In this document: in pieces, positions 35,020-41,728 of the stretch
Position numbering within the stretch: the first letter of the stretch is position 1
How the letters are laid out: the number at the start of each line of letters is the position of its first letter
From: Caulobacter sp.
GTDB taxonomy: Bacteria > Pseudomonadota > Alphaproteobacteria > Caulobacterales > Caulobacteraceae
Reading direction: 5' to 3'
NCBI GenBank assembly: GCA_021741355.1
Contig: JAIOXZ010000031.1
Location: 1 to 42,589, forward strand
Length of the DNA: 42,589 nt
Translations under genes and position numbers: made by a program
Notes under the pieces: generated by a model
What the model was told of the DNA's origin: nothing
What the model saw: the letters and a program-made list of their open reading frames with translations, nothing else
Database searches by the model: none

Positions 35020-35049
35020 TTTTGCAGTGCAATATGCTGCGCAGCAAAA
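35020..35049. promoter_or_regulatory. Candidate PhaR operator between phaA and phaR
   Basis: A 30-base palindromic stretch framed by TTTTGC (35020-35025) and GCAAAA (35044-35049), containing TGCAGTGCA and the perfect 12-bp palindrome TGCTGCGCAGCA (35035-35046). PhaR proteins bind TGC-rich inverted repeats in front of phasin and phaR genes. An 11-bp-period direct repeat of CTGTTCGT (35002-35009, 35013-35020) lies just to the left. The location, 79 bp before the phaR start, fits autoregulation. Binding itself is inference. Confidence 0.55.
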
Positions 35050-35127
35050 CGGCCCTTCCGTCATGCCTTTGCATCCGCAATAGTGCGGTGCGAAAAGGCG
35101 CGGTAAAGCGCTCTTCAGGGAATGGAA

Positions 35128-35781
35128 ATGTCCGAGAAGCCCCAGTCCGGCGAAAATGCCGCCGGAGAGAAAAACAGCGCCGATCGCGTCGTCATCAAGA
35201 AATACGCGAACCGCCGCCTCTACAACACCGCGTCCAGTTCGTACGTCACGCTCGAGCACCTGTCGGACATGGTCAAGGAGGGCGTAGACTTCGTCGTCTA
35301 TGACGCCAAGACCGGCGAGGACATCACCCGTCCGGTGCTGACCCAGATCATCTTCGAGGAAGAGAACCGCGGCGGCGGCCAGAACCTGCTGCCGATCCAG
35401 TTCCTGCGTCAGCTGATCGGCTTCTACGGCGGTCAGATGCAGGCCTTCGTGCCGAGCTTCCTGGAGATGAGCCTGGCCAACTTCGCCAAGCAGCAGGAAC
35501 AGTTCCGCAGCCAGTTCGGGGCGATGACCCCGGGCGCCGGCCTGACCGGCGCGGGCCTTGGCGCCTATGAAGAGCAGATCCGCCAGAACATGGTCCTGTT
35601 CGACCGGGCGATGAAGATGTTCTCGCCCTTCGGCGGCTACGGCAATCGCAGCGAAGAGGGCGAGGCCGCGGCCAAGGCCTCCGAGACGCCCGCGGCCGGC
35701 GGCGACGAGGCCCTGACCGACCTGAAGCGGCAGATGGCCGCGATGCAGGCGCAGCTGGAAAAGCTCGCGTCCAAGGGCTGA
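35128..35781 (+). CDS. phaR: Polyhydroxyalkanoate synthesis repressor PhaR
   Basis: A 217-residue regulator. The N-terminal DNA-binding domain reads VIKKYANRRLYNTASSSYVTLEHLSDMVKEGVDFVVYDAKTGEDIT, a highly conserved family signature. The PHB-binding part follows with LPIQFLRQLIGFYGGQMQAFVPSFLEMSL. The C-terminus ends in a short coiled coil (LTDLKRQMAAMQAQLEKLAS). PhaR represses phasin and its own gene and leaves DNA when PHB granules form. The ATG at 35128 has AGGG at a better distance (7 bases) than the ATG at 35122. It is divergent from phaA. Confidence 0.93.
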   Translation: MSEKPQSGENAAGEKNSADRVVIKKYANRRLYNTASSSYVTLEHLSDMVKEGVDFVVYDAKTGEDITRPVLTQIIFEEENRGGGQNLLPIQFLRQLIGFYGGQMQAFVPSFLEMSLANFAKQQEQFRSQFGAMTPGAGLTGAGLGAYEEQIRQNMVLFDRAMKMFSPFGGYGNRSEEGEAAAKASETPAAGGDEALTDLKRQMAAMQAQLEKLASKG

Positions 35782-35816
35782 CCACTTGTTTACGATCCCG
35801 GCGTTAGGCTGGGTCC

Positions 35817-36149
35817 ATGACCGGCTCCGTCGATCCCGTCCGTCCGTTTGAACGCCGCCAGGCCCGCCGCCGGGCGGAGGACACCGGACGGGCGCACGCG
35901 CCCGACGGCGGCGCCAATGTGCCGGCGATCATCGAGGGCGCGCACGCCGAGGAGATCGCTGATCCGGCGCCGGCCGAAGGTTTCTCGACCTTCGCTGCCC
36001 AGATGTACGGCCAGACTGGCCAGAAGCGCGGCCTGCGGGGCGGCCAGCCCGTCGTCGACCAGGCCCGCGCGGCCTACCTCGAGACCGAGTATTCCGGCCC
36101 TGACGACCGTCGCCCGCCCAAGGGGCTGTTGAAGAAGACCGAGATCTAG
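35817..36149 (+). CDS. Hypothetical protein
   Basis: A 110-residue cytosolic protein of unknown function. It is polar and Arg/Glu/Pro-rich, with a central APAEGFSTFAAQMYGQTGQKRGLRGG segment and an Ala-rich helix (VVDQARAAYLETEY) that look conserved rather than random. It ends KGLLKKTEI. It lies 35 bp after phaR on the same strand and could be read through from it. No domain was recognised. Confidence 0.65.
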   Translation: MTGSVDPVRPFERRQARRRAEDTGRAHAPDGGANVPAIIEGAHAEEIADPAPAEGFSTFAAQMYGQTGQKRGLRGGQPVVDQARAAYLETEYSGPDDRRPPKGLLKKTEI

Positions 36150-36164
36150 CCGCTTGGACCTCAT

Positions 36165-36211
36165 CCTCTCCCAGAGGGAGAGGTGGCCCGGCGGAGCCGG
36201 GTCGGAGAGGG
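36165..36211 (+). repeat. Two-hairpin palindromic repeat, copy 1
   Basis: Hairpin 1 is CCTCTCCC-AGA-GGGAGAGG and hairpin 2 is CCCGGC-GGA-GCCGGG, followed by TCGGAGAGGG. It is in direct orientation. It lies 15 bp after the 110-residue hypothetical gene. Copy 2 stands 37 bp away in the opposite orientation, with no gene between them. Confidence 0.88.
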
Positions 36212-36248
36212 AAAAACAGTAGCGGGGTGTCCTCGCCTAAATCGGCGT

Positions 36249-36298
36249 CTCCCTCTCCACCATGCTCCGCATGGTCCCCCTCTCCCTCCGGGAGAGGT
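36249..36298 (-). repeat. Two-hairpin palindromic repeat, copy 2 (divergent arm)
   Basis: Read on the minus strand, hairpin 1 is CCTCTCCC-GGA-GGGAGAGG. Hairpin 2 has changed to ACCATGC-GGA-GCATGGT, keeping the GGA loop and full pairing. The trailing GGAGAGGGAGACGCC is shared with copy 4. The change in both arms together is compensatory and argues that the structure is kept. Confidence 0.85.
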
Positions 36299-36305
36299 AA
36301 AGAGC

Positions 36306-36617
36306 TCAACCGCCCTTCAACCTTGCCAACTCCGCCTCCAGCGCGGCCACCCGCCGTTCCAGCACCGCGATGCGGGACAGCGGATCGGCGCCCGGCGTCG
36401 GAGTTGAAACACCAGCCCGGTCGGCCACCTCCGCGCCGCTGACGCCCAGCAACTCGGCAAAGGCGGCGACCTGCGCGGCAGAAAGCTCCCGCTGGTCTTT
36501 CCAGACGAGGGCCAGTTCGGCCTCGGTGAGGCCCGCCACGGCCGCCAGCACGGCCCGCGACAGGCTCCGCTCGGCCAGGCGGGCGTCAAACCAGGACTGA
36601 TCGAAGAACAGGGCCAT
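36306..36617 (-). CDS. Small protein with HTH-like region and C-terminal coiled coil
   Basis: A 103-residue cytosolic protein. Residues 1-68 resemble an XRE-type helix-turn-helix: SWFDARLAERSLSRAVLAAVAGLTEAELALVWKDQRELSAAQVAAFAELLGVSGAEVA has the pattern of helices and the sequence of a compact DNA-binding domain. Residues 80-100 form a leucine-heptad coiled coil (LERRVAALEAELARL), likely for dimerisation. Its target is unknown. The stop lies 8 bp from repeat copy 2, which could serve as its 3' end. Confidence 0.72.
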   Translation of the reverse strand: MALFFDQSWFDARLAERSLSRAVLAAVAGLTEAELALVWKDQRELSAAQVAAFAELLGVSGAEVADRAGVSTPTPGADPLSRIAVLERRVAALEAELARLKGG

Positions 36618-36678
36618 GCGGACTCGAACTGGCGCGGGTCTTGCTTAACCGGAGGTGAATCGAACCCCGGAGTCGCCC

Positions 36679-36747
36679 GTGACCCTCTTCGCCATCCGCC
36701 TGCTGGACGTCGCCGTCGTGACCATCATCTTCACCGTCCTGACCTGA
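36679..36747 (+). CDS. Possible 22-residue membrane micropeptide
   Basis: A GTG-started ORF giving a single hydrophobic helix, MTLFAIRLLDVAVVTIIFTVLT. It has a GGAG motif at 36669-36672, six bases before the GTG, and sits in an otherwise empty gap between two minus-strand genes that point away from each other at this side. Its composition (a pure transmembrane helix with one Asp and one Arg) is suggestive, but the length makes chance likely. I cannot say whether it is translated. Confidence 0.3.
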   Translation: MTLFAIRLLDVAVVTIIFTVLT

Positions 36748-36751
36748 CGGA

Positions 36752-37192
36752 TCAGTTGCCGTCCATGCCGCCGGCGAGGTCGATATCGCGGCGGGCGGCG
36801 ACGATGGTGACGATGAACCCGGCCAGCACATCCAGCAGGACCATCACGGTCAGCAGGAAGAAGGTCGAGGTGGCGAAGGCCGGGGCGAGCAGGAACTCGA
36901 CCAGGCAGATGATGAACAGGATCATCGACAGCGAGTGGTTGATGATCGCGATCCGCCGGCTGGTGGTCGATTTCAGCAGTTCGATGAACAGCACCACCAG
37001 GGCGCCGGCGAGCAGCAGGTCCGACAGGCTGACCGGCCAGGGCGCACCCGAGGTCATGGCGACGGTGAACAGCGGCTCGGTGAACTTGCTGCTGGCGATC
37101 TGCGACCCGAACCCGCCCTGCAGGGTCAGCGCGACCAGATTGTAAACCAGGACTGGCAAGGCCAGCAGCGGGAACGCGGCGAACATGGGCAT
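36752..37192 (-). CDS. Four-helix inner-membrane protein
   Basis: A 146-residue protein with four predicted transmembrane helices: about residues 4-24 (AAFPLLALPVLVYNLVAL), 55-73 (LSDLLLAGALVVLFIELL), 82-104 (INHSLSMILFIICLVEFLL) and 107-131 (TFFLLTVMVLLDVLAGFIVTIV). The soluble end DIDLAGGMDGN is short. A GGGGGAGA ribosome-binding site precedes the ATG at 37192; an ATG at 37186 is an alternative. Function is unknown. Confidence 0.8.
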   Translation of the reverse strand: MPMFAAFPLLALPVLVYNLVALTLQGGFGSQIASSKFTEPLFTVAMTSGAPWPVSLSDLLLAGALVVLFIELLKSTTSRRIAIINHSLSMILFIICLVEFLLAPAFATSTFFLLTVMVLLDVLAGFIVTIVAARRDIDLAGGMDGN

Positions 37193-37265
37193 GGTCTCCC
37201 CCAACCCGGATAACCCGGTTCGCAACGGTTAACGCTTTTCGGCCCGGCGGTGAAGCGGGCTCGCC

Positions 37266-37439
37266 TCAGTGGGGCGTAGCGGTGGTCGTCGCGGTCGGTT
37301 GATCAGGCGCGTTCAGCGCCGCTTCCTTCTCGGCGATGATCCGGTCAAGGCGGTGGATCTTCACCTTCTGGTACTGCAGAAAGGCCGTCAGTCCCGCGAA
37401 GATCAGGACAAGAGCGACGACTGCGACAGGGTCAACCAT
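37266..37439 (-). CDS. 57-residue single-pass membrane protein
   Basis: MVDPVAVVALVLIFAGLTAFLQYQKVKIHRLDRI: one N-terminal transmembrane helix, then a basic segment, a short helix (IAEKEAALN) and a Pro/Thr tail. The ATG at 37439 has a strong AAGGAG 6 bases upstream, so the longer TTG start at 37460 is unlikely. It overlaps the end of the next upstream gene by 8 bp, so the two are translationally coupled. The arrangement resembles small phage-shock-type or envelope helper proteins only in size. Confidence 0.72.
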   Translation of the reverse strand: MVDPVAVVALVLIFAGLTAFLQYQKVKIHRLDRIIAEKEAALNAPDQPTATTTATPH

Positions 37440-37662
37440 AGCGCTCTCCTTCCGGTACAAAATAGAGCGCGGTGAACAGGCAGGCCAGCCCGAACGCCAT
37501 AGCGATCACGTGACCTGGGCCAACGACCGTCCGCTGAACAAGCGGTTCCCCGAATGCGAACCCCAAGGCGCCGTAGGCAAACGTCGTCAGCATCTGAACG
37601 GCGAGTTTGACCCGCTTGGCGCCGTAGACCCTCGATCGTCGATCCAGTTCCGCGAAGACCAT
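37432..37662 (-). CDS. 76-residue two-helix membrane protein
   Basis: MVFAELDRRSRVYGAKRVKLAVQMLTTFAYGALGFAFGEPLV...: a short basic N-terminus, then two predicted transmembrane helices (about residues 20-40 and 48-68) around a short GEPLVQRTVVGPGH loop, ending FVPEGERYG. A GGAG-type ribosome-binding site precedes the ATG. It is the first gene of a two-gene unit with the 57-residue protein. No family was recognised. Confidence 0.72.
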   Translation of the reverse strand: MVFAELDRRSRVYGAKRVKLAVQMLTTFAYGALGFAFGEPLVQRTVVGPGHVIAMAFGLACLFTALYFVPEGERYG

Positions 37663-37705
37663 GCTCCACCTCTCCGTGGAACATAGCGGGAACAATCGCT
37701 GATTG

Positions 37706-38533
37706 TCAAACCTCGTCGGCGCCGCCTGGGTTGCGGGCGCGGGACTGGAGCCACATCACGCCGAACAGATCGCTGACCGAGGCCTTGAGCCTGCCGAAGT
37801 TGGTGTATTTCGACACGCCCGTCTCGCGATGGCGGTGGTTCACCGGCTGAAAGCCGATCCGGTAGCCCTCGCGGATCATCAGCGCCGGCAGGTAGCGGTG
37901 GATGTGATCGAAGTAGGGCAGGCGCAGGAAGGCCTCGCGGCGAAAGGCCTTCAGGCCGCAGCCGGTGTCGGTCGCGCCGTCCTTCAGCAGCCAGTTGCGC
38001 ACGCCGTTGCCGAACCGCGAGGCGATCTTCTTGGCGGCGCTGTCCTGGCGTTTGACGCGTTCGCCGCCGATCATCGCCAGATCGTCCGCTCCGGCCTGCA
38101 GCGCGAGCGCGAGGCGCGGCGCATCCGCGGGATCGTTCTGGCCGTCGCCGTCCAGCGTGATCACGATCGACGCCCGCGCGGCGAGGATGCCGGTGCGGAT
38201 CGAGCGGCTCTGGCCGGCGTTCTTGCGGTGCGACAGCACCCGCAGCATCGGCAGCTCGGCCTTGAGCTCGGTCAGCAGCGCCAGGGTGTTGTCCCGGCTG
38301 GCGTCGTTGACGAACACCATCTCGAAGTTTGTGCCCTTGAAGGCTCCGGCGATTTCGCGGGCCAGGGCCGGCGCGGCGCCGCCCTCGTCGAACACGGGCA
38401 CGACGACAGAGAAGTCGGGCGTCGAGGATGCAGCCTTCGCCACGCCCCTGGAAGCCGGGGCCGACGCGGCTTTCGCCGGGGGTTTCGGAGCGGCGGCGGT
38501 CTTGCGGCGCGGCGCGGGAGTCTTTTCGGTCAT
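37706..38533 (-). CDS. Family 2 glycosyltransferase (dolichol-P-mannose/ArnC-like)
   Basis: A 275-residue GT2 enzyme. After an Ala/Pro/Lys-rich, probably disordered N-terminus (residues 1-38) come SVVVPVFDEGGAAPALAREI, FVNDASRDNT, the metal-binding TLDGDGQNDP, CGLKAFRREAF and VNHRHRETGVSKYTNFGR. These are the marks of polyprenyl-phosphate glycosyltransferases. It lacks the two C-terminal membrane helices of ArnC, so it would have to bind the lipid through its soluble domain. It is divergent from an ArnT-like gene 55 bp away. Confidence 0.9.
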   Translation of the reverse strand: MTEKTPAPRRKTAAAPKPPAKAASAPASRGVAKAASSTPDFSVVVPVFDEGGAAPALAREIAGAFKGTNFEMVFVNDASRDNTLALLTELKAELPMLRVLSHRKNAGQSRSIRTGILAARASIVITLDGDGQNDPADAPRLALALQAGADDLAMIGGERVKRQDSAAKKIASRFGNGVRNWLLKDGATDTGCGLKAFRREAFLRLPYFDHIHRYLPALMIREGYRIGFQPVNHRHRETGVSKYTNFGRLKASVSDLFGVMWLQSRARNPGGADEV

Positions 38534-38588
38534 GTCCTCTCATAGCCGAAAAGACGGCGGAGGGGAGGATCGTGCTATCAGGCGTTTC

Positions 38589-40280
38589 ATGACGCTCGAA
38601 TCCCGCCTCGACCAATGGAGCCGCGGCTGGCGCGGTCCATTGCTGGCCGCCCTGATCGCGCTTGTCGCCGGTCTGCCCGGCGTGTTCGCCGTGCCGCCGC
38701 TGGACCGGGACGAATCCCGATTCGCCCAGGCTACCGCCCAGATGCTCGAGACCGACGACTACGTCTCGATCAACTACCAGGACCAGCCGCGCGACAAGAA
38801 GCCGGTCGGCATCCACTGGCTGCAGGCGATCAGCGTCGCCGCCCTGTCGGATGCTTCGGACCGCGATATCTGGCCCTACCGGATCCCGTCCCTGCTGGGC
38901 GCGATGCTGGCGGCGGCCGCCTGCGCCTGGGGCGGGGCGGCGCTGTTCGGCGCGCGGGCCGGGCTGCTGGCCGGGGCCATGATGGGCGCGAGCTTCCTGC
39001 TCTCGACAGAGGCGGGGATCGCCAAGACCGACGCCGTGCAGGCCGGCGCCACAACGCTTGCGCTGGCGGCCATGGCGCGGATCTACCTGTCCCACAGGGG
39101 CGGACCGCCCGTCGTCTGGAAGACGCGGCTGCTGTTCTGGCTGGGCATCGGCGTGGCGGCCCTGGTCAAGGGCCCGGTCGGGCCGCTGGTGGCGCTGCTG
39201 GCCGGGCTGGCGCTGTGGGCCTCCGAGCGCAGGATCGACTGGGCGAAGTCGCTGGGCTGGAGCTGGGGGCCGCTGCTGGTGCTGGCGATCGTCGGCCCGT
39301 GGGCCTGGGCGATCACCGTGGCCAGCGACGGGGCCTTCTGGGGCGCGGCGATCGGCGGCGACCTGGCGCCCAAGCTGGTCGGTGGGCATGAGCGGCATGG
39401 CGGGCTGTTCGGCTATCACGCCTTCCTGGCGCCGATGCTGACCTTCCCGGGCAGCCTGCTGCTGCCGGCCGGCCTGGTGCTGGGCTGGAAGGCCCGCAAG
39501 GAGCCGGCGGTGCTGTTCGCCCTCTGCTGGCTGATCCCGACCTGGCTGATGTTCGAACTGCTGCCGACCAAGCTGGCCCACTACAGCCTGCCGGCGCACG
39601 GGGCGCTGTTCATGCTGATGGCCGCCGCCCTGCGCGAGCCGCTGGGCCGGATCAGCCGGATCGCCGGCGTGGTCACGCTGGGTTTCGCCAGTCTGGTCTT
39701 CGTCGCCGTCTGCGTCGCGGGCATGGCCGAGTACGGCGACGACAGCGACCTGACCTGGGGCGCGATCACCATCGGTCTGTTCGTCGCCACGGCGATCACC
39801 GGCGGGGTGCTGATTTTCCGTCAGGCCGCCGGCACGGCGCTGGCCGCGGCGGGCGTACTCGGCGTCCTGGCCCACGCGGCCTTTTTCGGTCAGCTGGCCC
39901 CGCGCCTGGAGCCGCTCTGGCTGTCGCAGCGCCTCGCCATGGCGCTTGAGCGGACGGGTCTTGCACCCCGCGCCGGTGTCGTGCCGGGTCCGGTCGAGGT
40001 GGCCGGCTACGCCGAGCCCAGCCTGGTCTTCGCGCTGGGCACCAACACCGGGCTGGGCGGACCGGCCGAGGCGGTAAAGGCCATCGCCGAGGGCCGGCCG
40101 GCCGTCGTGGAAAAGCGCGAGCAGGCCGCCTTCCTCGCCGCCCTGAAGGCCGCCGGCTTGTCTCCGCGACCGGCCGGGGCCATCTCAGGGATCGACTATT
40201 CCAACGGCGACGACATGACCCTGACCCTCTATCGCGGCGAACCACAGGCCGGTCAGCTGGTCGGACAGGAGGCCCCATGA
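38589..40280 (+). CDS. ArnT/PMT-family (GT39/83-like) glycosyltransferase
   Basis: A 563-residue multi-pass inner-membrane enzyme. After helix 1 comes the catalytic first loop PPLDRDESRFAQATAQM, then DQPRDKKPVGIHWLQ, typical of ArnT-like enzymes using polyprenyl-phosphate sugars. About 10-12 helices follow up to residue 440, then a periplasmic C-terminal part. Such enzymes add a sugar to lipid A or to a protein on the periplasmic side. With the neighbouring GT2 it forms the classic donor-maker/transferase pair. The acceptor is unknown. Its stop overlaps the next gene. Confidence 0.9.
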   Translation: MTLESRLDQWSRGWRGPLLAALIALVAGLPGVFAVPPLDRDESRFAQATAQMLETDDYVSINYQDQPRDKKPVGIHWLQAISVAALSDASDRDIWPYRIPSLLGAMLAAAACAWGGAALFGARAGLLAGAMMGASFLLSTEAGIAKTDAVQAGATTLALAAMARIYLSHRGGPPVVWKTRLLFWLGIGVAALVKGPVGPLVALLAGLALWASERRIDWAKSLGWSWGPLLVLAIVGPWAWAITVASDGAFWGAAIGGDLAPKLVGGHERHGGLFGYHAFLAPMLTFPGSLLLPAGLVLGWKARKEPAVLFALCWLIPTWLMFELLPTKLAHYSLPAHGALFMLMAAALREPLGRISRIAGVVTLGFASLVFVAVCVAGMAEYGDDSDLTWGAITIGLFVATAITGGVLIFRQAAGTALAAAGVLGVLAHAAFFGQLAPRLEPLWLSQRLAMALERTGLAPRAGVVPGPVEVAGYAEPSLVFALGTNTGLGGPAEAVKAIAEGRPAVVEKREQAAFLAALKAAGLSPRPAGAISGIDYSNGDDMTLTLYRGEPQAGQLVGQEAP

Positions 40281-41182
40281 GCCGTTTCATCGACATCGTC
40301 GAGGTCGGCGCCCGCGACGGTCTGCAGAACGAGAAGACCGTCCTGGACGTCGGCCAGAAGCTGGAGCTGATCCGTCGGCTCGAAGCCGCCGGGGTGCGCC
40401 GCCAGGAGGTGGTCAGCTTCGTCAATCCCGCGCGCGTGCCGCAGATGGCCGGGGCCGAGGAGATGATGGCCGCCCTGCCGCACGACGGCGCCCGCTCGCG
40501 GATCGGGCTGGTGCTGAACATGCGCGGCTGGGACCGCTGCCTGGCCGGCGCCTGCGATGAGGCCAACGTCGTGGTCTGCGCCAGCGACGGCTTCGGCATC
40601 CGCAACCAGGGCGCCTCGGTGAGCGAACAGATCGCCGCCATGGCCGCCATCGCCGCCCGCAAGCACGCCGAGGGCGGCCCGCCGATCACCGGCACCGTCT
40701 CGGTCGCGTTCGGCTGTCCGTTCGACGGCGAAATCAGCGAGGACCAGGTCGTGGCGATCGTCCGCGAGATGGCCGTCGCGAAGCTCGACGAGATCGCCCT
40801 GGCCGACACCATCGGGGTCGCCGACCCTTGGGTCGTGCGCAAGCGCATTGAGGCGGTGCAGGCGGTGATCGGCGACATCCCGCTGCGGATGCACTTCCAC
40901 GATACACGCAACACCGGCATCGCCAACGCCTACGCCAGCGTCGAGGCCGGGGTGACCATCCTGGACGCCTCGGTCGGCGGACTGGGCGGCTGCCCCTTTG
41001 CGCCGGCGGCGACCGGCAACATCGGCACCGAAGACCTGGCCTACATGCTGGACCGCGCGGGATTTGAGACGGGCCTGGATATTTCCGCCCTGATCGACAC
41101 GGCTCAGTGGGTCGGCGGCCTGATCGGCAAGGCCCCGGCGTCGTCCGTGTCGCGCGCGGGGCTGTTTCCGAAGGTCGGCTGA
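40277..41182 (+). CDS. Hydroxymethylglutaryl-CoA lyase family protein
   Basis: A 301-residue TIM-barrel enzyme of the HMG-CoA lyase/isopropylmalate-synthase-like (HMGL) family. It has VEVGARDGLQNEK with the catalytic Arg-Asp, VVSFVNPARVPQMAG, SVAFGCPFDG, LADTIGVADP, MHFHDTRNTGIANAYA with the metal-binding His pair, and GGLGGCPFAPAATGNIGTEDL with the conserved Cys. It should cleave HMG-CoA to acetoacetate and acetyl-CoA in leucine breakdown, though other leucine genes are not near. It overlaps the ArnT-like gene by 4 bp. Confidence 0.9.
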   Translation: MSRFIDIVEVGARDGLQNEKTVLDVGQKLELIRRLEAAGVRRQEVVSFVNPARVPQMAGAEEMMAALPHDGARSRIGLVLNMRGWDRCLAGACDEANVVVCASDGFGIRNQGASVSEQIAAMAAIAARKHAEGGPPITGTVSVAFGCPFDGEISEDQVVAIVREMAVAKLDEIALADTIGVADPWVVRKRIEAVQAVIGDIPLRMHFHDTRNTGIANAYASVEAGVTILDASVGGLGGCPFAPAATGNIGTEDLAYMLDRAGFETGLDISALIDTAQWVGGLIGKAPASSVSRAGLFPKVG

Positions 41183-41186
41183 CATT

Positions 41187-41233
41187 CCTCTCCCTGAGGG
41201 AGAGGTGGCCTGGCGGAGCCAGGTCGGAGAGGG
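41187..41233 (+). repeat. Two-hairpin palindromic repeat, copy 3
   Basis: Hairpin 1 is CCTCTCCC-TGA-GGGAGAGG and hairpin 2 is CCTGGC-GGA-GCCAGG, followed by TCGGAGAGGG. It is in direct orientation, 4 bp after the HMGL stop and 5 bp from the DUF559 stop. The hairpin 2 arm differs from copy 1 by a T in one arm matched by an A in the other, again a compensatory change. Confidence 0.88.
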
Positions 41234-41238
41234 AGGAG

Positions 41239-41616
41239 CTATCTATCCGAAGGATAGTCCGGTCCCCGCCACTCCAGTTCTGCCCTGATCAACGCGAGCG
41301 CTGCGTCGATGTTCTCCAGCACCAGGCGAGACGGCAACCGAAGCGTCCGGACGCCGTGCCGTGCGACCCAATCATCGCGGGCGGCGTCCTGCAGCTTCCG
41401 CTCCTCAAGCTGATGGAAGCCGCCGTCGACCTCGACGGCCAGTTTGGCCTGGTCGCAGTAGAAATCGAGAATGTAGGGGCCGAATGGGTGCTGTCGCCGG
41501 AAGCGCAGGCCCTCGAGCCGGTTTGCCCTGACGACGCGCCAAAGGGTGATCTCCGATGGCGTCATTGTCTTGCGATGGGCGCGCGCCCGAGCGGGCGACC
41601 GGGGTGCATTCTGCAT
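41239..41616 (-). CDS. DUF559-domain, nuclease-like protein
   Basis: A 125-residue protein of the DUF559 family, a branch of the PD-(D/E)xK/Vsr-like endonuclease fold. The usual order is present: TPSEITLWRVVRANRLEGLRFRRQHPFGPYILDFYC, then KLAVEVDGGFHQ with the acidic and His residues, then RDDWVARHGVRTLRLPS. Its biochemical role is not established. It is boxed in by inverted copies 3 and 4 of the palindromic repeat (41187-41233 and 41673-41719), and the GC content of this cassette is a little lower than its surroundings. Confidence 0.9.
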   Translation of the reverse strand: MQNAPRSPARARAHRKTMTPSEITLWRVVRANRLEGLRFRRQHPFGPYILDFYCDQAKLAVEVDGGFHQLEERKLQDAARDDWVARHGVRTLRLPSRLVLENIDAALALIRAELEWRGPDYPSDR

Positions 41617-41672
41617 TGATACAGTTTAAACGCGTGTTCCCGGTGAGCGCAACATTGAAGGCTCTGGCGTCT

Positions 41673-41719
41673 CCCTCTCCGACCCGGCTCCGCCGGGCCA
41701 CCTCTCCCTCCGGGAGAGG
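41673..41719 (-). repeat. Two-hairpin palindromic repeat, copy 4
   Basis: Read on the minus strand, hairpin 1 is CCTCTCCC-GGA-GGGAGAGG and hairpin 2 is CCCGGC-GGA-GCCGGG, then TCGGAGAGGGAGACGCC. It is in opposite orientation to copy 3 and lies 57 bp upstream of the DUF559 start and 9 bp from the smc stop. Together with copy 3 it makes a 533-bp inverted-repeat-bounded cassette. Confidence 0.88.
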
Positions 41720-41728
41720 AAAGTTGGG

